In this document: positions 13,323-18,768 of the stretch, in pieces | Numbering within the stretch: the stretch's first letter is position 1 | Layout of the letters: each line of letters starts with the position of its first letter | From: Bacillota bacterium | Lineage (GTDB): Bacteria; Bacillota; UBA4882; UBA8346 | Direction of reading: 5' to 3' | NCBI GenBank assembly: GCA_023392595.1 | Contig: JAEVYU010000043.1 | Coordinates: forward strand, 1 to 18,768 | Length of the DNA stretch: 18,768 nucleotides | Notes under the pieces: model-generated | What the model was told of the DNA's origin: nothing | The model's database searches: none | The model's input: only the letters and a program-made list of their open reading frames with translations | Translations under genes and position numbers: made by a program

Positions 13323-14591
13323 ATGGAGTTCAATTCCATTCCAGAAGTACTGGAAGACCTGAAACTGGGAAAAATGATCGTCGTCGTCGATGACGAAGAC
13401 CGGGAAAACGAAGGCGACCTTTTGATGGCCGCCGAAAAAGTTACTCCGGGAAGTGTTAATTTCATGGCCACCTATGGCAAAGGAATGCTCTGCGCCCCGT
13501 TAACGGAGGAGCGAGCCAAAGTTTTGGGCTTATCGATGATGGTGGAACGCAATCAAGAGTATTTGGGGACCGCTTTTACGGTTACGGTTGACCATAAGGA
13601 TTCTACCACGGGAATTTCCGCCCATGAACGGGCCCGTACGGTCAATGAATTGGCCAATCCATCGGCTAAAGCCGAAGACTTCAATAAACCCGGGCATATT
13701 TTTCCGCTAATCGCTAAAAACGGCGGAGTTTTAAGACGGGCCGGCCATACCGAAGCTGCCGTCGATTTGACCCGAATGGCCGGCCTCTTGCCGGCGGGCT
13801 TAATTTGTGAAATCATGAATGATGATGGGACGATGGCCCGGTTACCCCAGTTAACGGATTTTGTCCAAAAACATGGCCTGAAAATCATCACTGTGGCCGC
13901 CTTGATTCAATACCGCCGGGAAAACGAAAAATTGGTCAAAAAAGTCGCCGCAGCCAAGTTACCTACGGTTTACGGCGAATTCAAAATGATTGCCTATGAA
14001 AACATGATCAATGGCGAACACCATCTCGCTTTGGTCAAAGGGGAGATAACCGATGGGACTAAACCGGTTTTGGTAAGGGTCCATTCGGAGTGCCTTACCG
14101 GAGAAGTGTTTCATTCGACCCGTTGTGACTGTGGCGAGCAGCTTGAGGCATCATTAAAAGAAATCACCCTGGAAGGGAAAGGGGTTTTATTGTATATGCG
14201 TCAGGAAGGGCGGGGGATTGGACTGGTTAATAAAATCCGCGCTTATGAGCTTCAGGATGAAGGCTTTGACACCGTGGATGCCAATATCCGGCTTGGTTTT
14301 CCAGCCGATATGAGGGATTACGGTATTGGAGCCCAAATATTGGCTGATTTGGGGTTGAAACGGATCCGGCTTTTGACCAATAATCCGCGGAAGATAGCGG
14401 GATTGAACGGTCATGGGCTGGAGATTGTGGAAAGAGTGCCGCTTTATGCGGAAGTCAATGCTACCAACATTGGCTATTTGAACACCAAAAAAGAGCGGAT
14501 GGGTCATCTTTTCGAAGGGTTAACGATGGTTAATCCGCAAAAACCGTTGGAGGAGGCGCGCGTCTGCGCGGAGAACCAAAATGCCGATTAA
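13323..14591 (+). CDS. ribBA: Bifunctional 3,4-dihydroxy-2-butanone-4-phosphate synthase / GTP cyclohydrolase II
   Basis: This fusion enzyme supplies both precursors of riboflavin: the four-carbon unit from ribulose-5-phosphate and the pyrimidine from GTP. In the 422-aa protein the N-terminal RibB domain (1-200) shows DDEDRENEGDL (23-33) and the GHTEAAVDLTRMAGL block (141-155). The C-terminal RibA domain (about 215-405) shows the zinc site C257, C268, C270 within HSECLTGEVFHSTRCDCGEQ, and RQEGRGIGLVNKIRAYELQ (293-311). Both halves keep their catalytic motifs, so both are probably active. AAGGAGG precedes the ATG, and the stop overlaps ribH by 11 bases. Confidence 0.97.
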   Translation: MEFNSIPEVLEDLKLGKMIVVVDDEDRENEGDLLMAAEKVTPGSVNFMATYGKGMLCAPLTEERAKVLGLSMMVERNQEYLGTAFTVTVDHKDSTTGISAHERARTVNELANPSAKAEDFNKPGHIFPLIAKNGGVLRRAGHTEAAVDLTRMAGLLPAGLICEIMNDDGTMARLPQLTDFVQKHGLKIITVAALIQYRRENEKLVKKVAAAKLPTVYGEFKMIAYENMINGEHHLALVKGEITDGTKPVLVRVHSECLTGEVFHSTRCDCGEQLEASLKEITLEGKGVLLYMRQEGRGIGLVNKIRAYELQDEGFDTVDANIRLGFPADMRDYGIGAQILADLGLKRIRLLTNNPRKIAGLNGHGLEIVERVPLYAEVNATNIGYLNTKKERMGHLFEGLTMVNPQKPLEEARVCAENQNAD

Positions 14592-15060
14592 AATGAATGA
14601 AGGAAAATTGATTGCCACCGGTTTAAAATTTGGAATTGTCATTGGGCGGTTTAATGAATTGATCAGCAATAAACTTTTAAGCGGGGCCCTCGACGCCCTT
14701 GTCCGGCATGGCGCGGCGGAATCCGATATCGAGGTTTCATGGGTTCCGGGAGCATTCGAAATCCCGCTGGTGGTTCAAAAAATGGCCGGATTCAAAAAAT
14801 TCGACGCCTTGATTTGCTTGGGCGCGGTAATCCGGGGGGCGACTCCTCATTTTGATTATGTGGCGGCGGAGATGTCGAAAGGCATCGCCAAAGTTTCCCT
14901 GGATACGGGGTTGCCGATAGCTTTTGGGGTATTAACCACCGACAATCTCGAACAGGCCATCGAACGAGCCGGCGTCAAGTCCGGCAATAAAGGGTATGAT
15001 GCCGCGGTAACCGCTATTGAAATGGCCAATCTATTGAAAACCATGGAATACCCAAAATGA
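14581..15060 (+). CDS. ribH: 6,7-dimethyl-8-ribityllumazine synthase
   Basis: It condenses the RibB and RibD-pathway products to lumazine and usually forms 60-subunit icosahedral shells. The 159-aa protein has the family blocks IGRFNELISNKLL (21-33), WVPGAFEIPL (54-63) and GAVIRGATPHFDYV (81-94) with catalytic His90, and RAGVKSGNKGYDAA near the end. ATG 14581 lies 7 nt after GGAG, inside the end of ribBA, which implies translational coupling; ATG 14593 is an alternative with no better RBS. It is the last gene of the rib operon. Confidence 0.97.
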   Translation: MPIKMNEGKLIATGLKFGIVIGRFNELISNKLLSGALDALVRHGAAESDIEVSWVPGAFEIPLVVQKMAGFKKFDALICLGAVIRGATPHFDYVAAEMSKGIAKVSLDTGLPIAFGVLTTDNLEQAIERAGVKSGNKGYDAAVTAIEMANLLKTMEYPK

Positions 15061-15099
15061 AACGAAACCCGATGTTCCCCTGATATGAAAGGGTAACCC

Positions 15100-15164
15100 T
15101 GATCCGGCAAGAGACCTTCAAAGCCCATCATGACGGCCTTTGGTTGTAAACTCATGCCGGATCA
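15100..15164 (+). other. Long stem-loop closing the rib operon
   Basis: TGATCCGGCA (15100-15109) and TGCCGGATCA (15155-15164) form a perfect 10-bp stem. Inside, CAAAGCC and GGCCTTTG pair with one bulge. A pyrimidine-rich stretch ending in TATTTTA follows, so it may terminate the operon or protect its 3' end, but there is no clean T-tract. Confidence 0.5.
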
Positions 15165-15330
15165 TTCCTCTATTTTATGAAAAATCCCCAATTCAGCCTC
15201 AAACATCGACTAGCCAAAGATTATCCAAAATTTTATAAACAATTTGCAATTGCATTGATAAGATTTAAGATTTAAGATTTATAATGAAAAAAGCTGGAGG
15301 GTGAATTTTTTTGGATTGGGGAGGGATATG
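15165..15330. promoter_or_regulatory. Upstream region of the protease cluster with heptamer repeats
   Basis: A possible promoter is TTGATA (15255-15260) and TATAAT (15280-15285) with a long 19-bp spacer. The spacer is built of the heptamer AAGATTT repeated three times (15260-15280). A second purine-rich site, GGGGAGGG (15318-15325), serves the start at 15331. The 5' part of the region shows no feature. Confidence 0.4.
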
Positions 15331-16560
15331 ATGAATCAGTTACGGAAAAAAATGTTTTTTGCTTTGCTGTTGTCAGCAGTGATAATTGGCAGTAGCGCCA
15401 TGGGATGGTGCAATGGGGAGAAGTCCCCCGCGGAAGGCGGATTAGTTACTCCCAATGCCATAAGTGAAGTACCTTTCGAATTTACAGAGCAAAGCATCCT
15501 GGTGAAGGCAAAACTGAATAACAGTGATAAAGAATATACATTGGTCTTGGATACCGGAGCTACAACAAATGTTTTAAGCCAAAAAGTTATGGATGAGTTG
15601 GGAGATACGGGGGTTTCATCAGAGGTTACGGGCACTGATGCAGCAAACGTTTCCCAAACGGTAAAACAAATTTTTTTACGATCCATTCAAGTGGGGAGTG
15701 TCGAGGTTGAAAAATGCCGAACCGTCATATTGGATAAAAACCCTTTTGATTCTTATGGATTGAAAGCCGATGGAATTCTGGGCCATAGTTTTTTAAAGTT
15801 TTTTACCATCTGCATCGACTATCCCCAAAACATATTAACGCTGTCCAGCAAAAGTGACAACCGTTTAAAGCCTCGGGGATATATGATTCGTTTGCGGGAA
15901 CGTTCCGGGCATCTTACAGCGGATATTAAAATAGGTTCTATCAAACTTCAGTCCGTGATCGTCGACACGGGAGATGGGGGAGACGAATATTTGTCTTTAC
16001 CGATGCAATCCCTGGAACGGCTAAAGCCGGAACTCAATTGTCGACTCATATCCTCCATAGGCCCAGGGGTTAATGGATTATACGGACACGCAGAAGCAAA
16101 ATACTCCCGGGCCAGAACCGTAAAATGGGGGAGTTTCAAAGTGAAAAACCTGCCAGTCCAATTTTGGAATAGCCCTCATTTTTGTATTGCTAATCGCTTT
16201 TTATCTCAATTTACAGTGACCATTGATTATCCTAAAATGCTCATGTATCTTTTACCCGACAAAAATAAGCCGTTTAAGACCAATATTGATTCCTTCGGAA
16301 TCAATGTCCAAAAGGATGAAAGCGGGCAAGTCAAAATCATTGGGTTGTGGGAAGGTTCTCCGGCCGAAAAAGCTGGCTTGAAAGTGGGTGATGAGATTAG
16401 GAATTTCAAGGTCAATGGAAACGACTGCTTCTTTGAGGAGCTTGGGGCGTCCTTGGGAGGAGAGGTAGATAGCGCCTTTGGTTTTCAAGTCATCAGCAGT
16501 GCGGGTATGCGGGAGGTGGAGTTGAAAAAAGCCGAGTTACTGCCGGAGATCTTAAAGTAG
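15331..16560 (+). CDS. Secreted two-lobed retropepsin-like aspartyl protease with PDZ domain
   Basis: The 409-aa protein starts with a signal peptide (NQLRKK, then a hydrophobic core to about residue 27). A first retropepsin lobe (about 48-175) contains LVLDTGATT (71-79) with catalytic Asp74 and the flap-side block GILGHSFLKFF (148-158), followed by a CIDYP strand. A second, diverged lobe (about 183-308) repeats this order: VIVDTGDGG (209-217) with Asp212, then IANRFLSQFTVTIDYP (286-301). A PDZ domain (about 325-400) follows, with GSPAEKAGLKVGDEI (342-356). Two DTG lobes in one chain recall pepsin architecture. The frame is open to GTG 15301, but ATG 15331 gives a proper signal peptide and spacing of 6 nt from GGAGG. 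Substrate unknown. It heads a probable operon with the next two genes. Confidence 0.82.
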   Translation: MNQLRKKMFFALLLSAVIIGSSAMGWCNGEKSPAEGGLVTPNAISEVPFEFTEQSILVKAKLNNSDKEYTLVLDTGATTNVLSQKVMDELGDTGVSSEVTGTDAANVSQTVKQIFLRSIQVGSVEVEKCRTVILDKNPFDSYGLKADGILGHSFLKFFTICIDYPQNILTLSSKSDNRLKPRGYMIRLRERSGHLTADIKIGSIKLQSVIVDTGDGGDEYLSLPMQSLERLKPELNCRLISSIGPGVNGLYGHAEAKYSRARTVKWGSFKVKNLPVQFWNSPHFCIANRFLSQFTVTIDYPKMLMYLLPDKNKPFKTNIDSFGINVQKDESGQVKIIGLWEGSPAEKAGLKVGDEIRNFKVNGNDCFFEELGASLGGEVDSAFGFQVISSAGMREVELKKAELLPEILK

Positions 16561-16588
16561 GTAAGATCGGAATGAGAAGGGGGTAAAG

Positions 16589-18133
16589 ATGAGAAAACTC
16601 TTTGCATTGATCGTATTTGCAGCCTTTTTTTGCTGCCTAACGTTTGCGGATAATATTCTCACACCGCAGCCTTATAATATCGACGGCATCGGCACAGTAC
16701 AACAGTACCAGACCGGGAAAAAAACTTATGTCGGGATTAACCTGAATCTGGAAATGTTGTATATCGCCACCGAGACCGGCAGCGGCTTTACGCATCCGGC
16801 TTATACGGCCGACAATGAAATCGCGGAAACCGTTAAATCTTATTATTGTCCATTTCAAAACGATAAATATGCCCGGAAATTCAACAAACTATCCCATAAA
16901 TTCGTGAATATTCCTTATAATAAATTTCCCAATCCGATTACCGCCGAAGTCTTAAGTTACGGGCAAATCCTTACTTCCGATAGAGTATTCAGAAATACTC
17001 CCGGATTTTTGACCATGAATATCCAAAAGGATTTGCGGTACTTTTACGATGAAACGGATTCCCAACAATTTTGGGCCCTAAATCTGCCGAAATACAATGA
17101 ACTGACGGCAAATTTTGTTACTAAATATGGTTTTGACTATGTAGCCGAGTTGGAAGATTTCTTTGGAGTGACGGCGTCCAAAGATAAGTTTGAAATATTG
17201 TTGTCGCCATTGTACAAGGGCGGTTCGGCGCTGCCGGTTGAAAATCCGGATAAGACCGTGACTTATATCACTATCATCAATCCATTTATAGGCGAGTTTT
17301 CGATGCCCAGCATCATTATCCACGAAAACGCCCACCATTTTTTGGGGCCGGTTTTAAATAAAAATCAGGCTCTCATTCACCGCCATCAAAAATATTTAAA
17401 GCAGTCATTCGGCAAGGCCCAAGGCTTTATGAAGAATGATTGCCGAAGTTTTCTTAATGAACTTTTGGCCAGAGCAATCACTCTTTCAATCCTCGACCAA
17501 TACCACAGTCCGGATTTGGCGTATGAAAGCTGGAACAATGAAAAAGCGGCCGGCTGGGATGATCTTGATGAAATCTATGCCTTAATTAAAAATAAATACC
17601 TGGCACGGCGGGACAAATATCCGGCCTTTGAAGATTTTTTGCCGGTGATCCTGGAATATTTCAAAGCCAAAAGTAGTGGCCAAATCTATGATGTCGGGCC
17701 CGAAGCATGGGTTGAACCCGAAGCGATTAAAGCAGCCAGAGTAAAACATGCCTATTGGGCGGGGGACTCCCGGATTGCGGGACTTGAGGCCAAAAAGCCC
17801 CATAGTCTTTTGCTGGAGGTTGAATTTTCTCCTTTACGGAATTCGCCGGGAAGACTTGTCGGTGATTTTTTGAATAAAGCCGGCGGCGAATTCGGGCTTT
17901 TGGAAGGAGAAAATCCGGTAGCCACCGCCCGGCTCTATGAAGGGACTGTTTATATGGTAAAAGGAATCACTTTTTGGGGCCTATGGGCGGAGATTCAAAA
18001 TGAGGAGTTTAATAAGCTGGAACCCGGAGTGGACTATAAGCTGGTTCCGAAAAAACAAAATCCGGATTATCCGTGGCTGATTGATGAAAATGCAACGCTT
18101 GTACTGCCAAATCTTAAAAAAGGTATTCAATAA
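16589..18133 (+). CDS. Secreted HEXXH metalloprotease-like protein (DUF4932-like)
   Basis: The 514-aa protein has a signal peptide (RK, hydrophobic core to about residue 20, likely cut after TFA). A zinc-binding HENAH (245-249) lies in SIIIHENAHHFLGP. A downstream NELLARAITLSIL (290-302) supplies Glu291 as a probable third ligand, giving a gluzincin-like site. The N-terminal layout, with a region GINLNLEMLYIATETG (49-64) followed by a helical part, resembles proteins annotated as DUF4932, a poorly studied group; I make that match from memory. From about residue 400 a C-terminal region follows that I cannot assign. It has a GGGGGT-type RBS and stands 28 bases after the retropepsin gene, so they are likely co-transcribed. 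Substrate and role are unknown. Confidence 0.75.
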   Translation: MRKLFALIVFAAFFCCLTFADNILTPQPYNIDGIGTVQQYQTGKKTYVGINLNLEMLYIATETGSGFTHPAYTADNEIAETVKSYYCPFQNDKYARKFNKLSHKFVNIPYNKFPNPITAEVLSYGQILTSDRVFRNTPGFLTMNIQKDLRYFYDETDSQQFWALNLPKYNELTANFVTKYGFDYVAELEDFFGVTASKDKFEILLSPLYKGGSALPVENPDKTVTYITIINPFIGEFSMPSIIIHENAHHFLGPVLNKNQALIHRHQKYLKQSFGKAQGFMKNDCRSFLNELLARAITLSILDQYHSPDLAYESWNNEKAAGWDDLDEIYALIKNKYLARRDKYPAFEDFLPVILEYFKAKSSGQIYDVGPEAWVEPEAIKAARVKHAYWAGDSRIAGLEAKKPHSLLLEVEFSPLRNSPGRLVGDFLNKAGGEFGLLEGENPVATARLYEGTVYMVKGITFWGLWAEIQNEEFNKLEPGVDYKLVPKKQNPDYPWLIDENATLVLPNLKKGIQ

Positions 18134-18169
18134 ATACTATAATTGTCAAAGTATTCATCGGAGGATACA

Positions 18170-18538
18170 ATGTTTCATTTTTATAAAAATCTATCTGCAG
18201 TTTTGCTTTTGGTAATATTGTTCATGATTACAAGCACCGCCGGGCAATGTAATTGGAATGAAATGCTTGGCGGAGGAAAAGTGGCGAGTGCCGACGTTGT
18301 GAGTCAGATGCCGTACGAGTTGGTCGGTCGGAACATTTTAGTTAAAGTCAAAGTCAATCATAGCCTGAAAGATTATACTTTTTTGGTGGATACCGGGGCA
18401 TCGACGGTAATCAACCAGAAAATCGCAGATGAACTGGGCTTACAAAATGCGAACTCTTCCGGAATCAATACTGTCGATGCGGCCAATATCACTAAAAATG
18501 TAAAGGTTGTTCAATTAAAATCGCTAAGGAACCACTGA
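18170..18538 (+). pseudogene. Second retropepsin-like protease gene, truncated by an insertion sequence
   Basis: The gene starts at ATG 18170, 5 nt after GGAGG, and encodes a signal peptide (MFHFYKNLSAVLLLVILF) and the first half of a retropepsin lobe. LVDTGASTVINQKIADELG lies near residues 72-90 of the product. It is clearly a paralogue of the gene at 15331: both share the ILVKxKxN, DTGA, DELG and DAAN segments in order. The homology stops after LKSL, just where GGAACCACTG, the end of an IS, begins. The last residues RNH and the stop at 18536-18538 come from the IS. The flap-side GILG block, second lobe and PDZ domain are absent, so it is probably inactive. The rest of the gene should lie beyond the IS. 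Confidence 0.85.
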
Positions 18539-18768
18539 TTAATTAACCTTCCAGCATTTTTCTTGATTAAATTTTTTGATTTTGAAGCATTTAAAGGCTA
18601 ATATTCACCATACTTTACTGTTTCTAGGGGTATTCACCCGGAAAAGGGCGCAGTTATACCCCGCAAAATTCTTTTTGTCTGCAGGCCCTAATGCACATCA
18701 CAAGATTAGCGCTGGCAAATAGCAGGAAGAATCGGTTTAAGTTCTTGGCTATTCCGCGATAGGCTACC
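18528..18768 (-). mobile_element. End of an IS5-like insertion sequence (partial, runs off the right edge)
   Basis: The protease homology breaks at 18527/18528, where the sequence changes to GGAACCACTGATTAATTAA, which looks like a terminal repeat. The four bases before it, CTAA (18524-18527), fit the YTAR target known for part of the IS5 family. A transposase C-terminus on the minus strand lies inside. About 126 bases separate its stop from the end. The other terminal repeat and the target duplicate lie outside the window. Confidence 0.75.
18654..18768 (-). CDS. C-terminal fragment of an IS5-family transposase
   Basis: Reading the minus strand from the right edge gives VAYRGIAKNLNRFFLLFASA, then NLVMCIRACRQKEFCGV and a TAA stop at 18654-18656. 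The YRGxAKN...LFAxANL pattern is characteristic of the end of IS5-family DDE transposases, downstream of the catalytic Glu. Thirty-seven residues are visible, so the DDE residues cannot be checked. The frame has no internal stop, so it may belong to an intact element. Confidence 0.8.
   Translation of the reverse strand, partial: VAYRGIAKNLNRFFLLFASANLVMCIRACRQKEFCGV

Overview
The window looks like a chromosomal segment of a Bacillota (Firmicutes) bacterium, probably of the Clostridia/Limnochordia kind. The grounds are AGGAGG-type ribosome binding sites, TTGACA/TATAAT-like promoters, frequent GTG/TTG starts, the gene order priA-def-fmt-zinc peptidase-rsmB, and a Bacillus-type ribD-ribE-ribBA-ribH operon behind an FMN riboswitch with an intrinsic terminator. 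The genus cannot be told from the sequence alone.

Layout. (1) 1-290: what looks like the right end of an IS1182-like element (transposase tail, terminal repeat, hairpin), then AT-rich non-coding DNA with a second terminator. (2) 290-888: a small orphan gene on the minus strand and a divergent promoter region. (3) 889-7340: a housekeeping run for replication restart (priA), N-formyl-Met handling (two tandem deformylases and fmt), a membrane zinc peptidase and the 16S rRNA m5C methyltransferase rsmB. (4) 7341-8374: about 1 kb with no convincing gene, but with a possible small transcript, four 21-bp tandem repeats and several strong hairpins. (5) 8375-9576: a marR-acetyltransferase operon behind a promoter framed by two near-perfect palindromic operators. 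(6) 9794-10969: a secreted PAF-acetylhydrolase-like alpha/beta hydrolase. (7) 11213-15060: promoter, FMN riboswitch, terminator and the complete riboflavin operon. (8) 15331-18538: a secreted protease cluster made of a two-lobed retropepsin with a C-terminal PDZ domain, a HEXXH metalloprotease resembling DUF4932 proteins, and a second retropepsin gene cut off by an insertion sequence. (9) 18528-18768: one end of an IS5-like element with the C-terminus of its transposase on the minus strand.

How the genes work together. The deformylases remove the formyl group that Fmt puts on initiator Met-tRNA, and RsmB modifies 16S rRNA, so that block serves replication restart and translation. The rib operon makes lumazine and riboflavin from GTP and ribulose-5-phosphate, and FMN feeds back on the leader. 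The marR-GNAT pair looks like a self-repressed stress or detoxification unit. The last cluster is exported and proteolytic; its physiological role is unknown. It is the least ordinary part of the window, together with the repeat-rich gap after rsmB.
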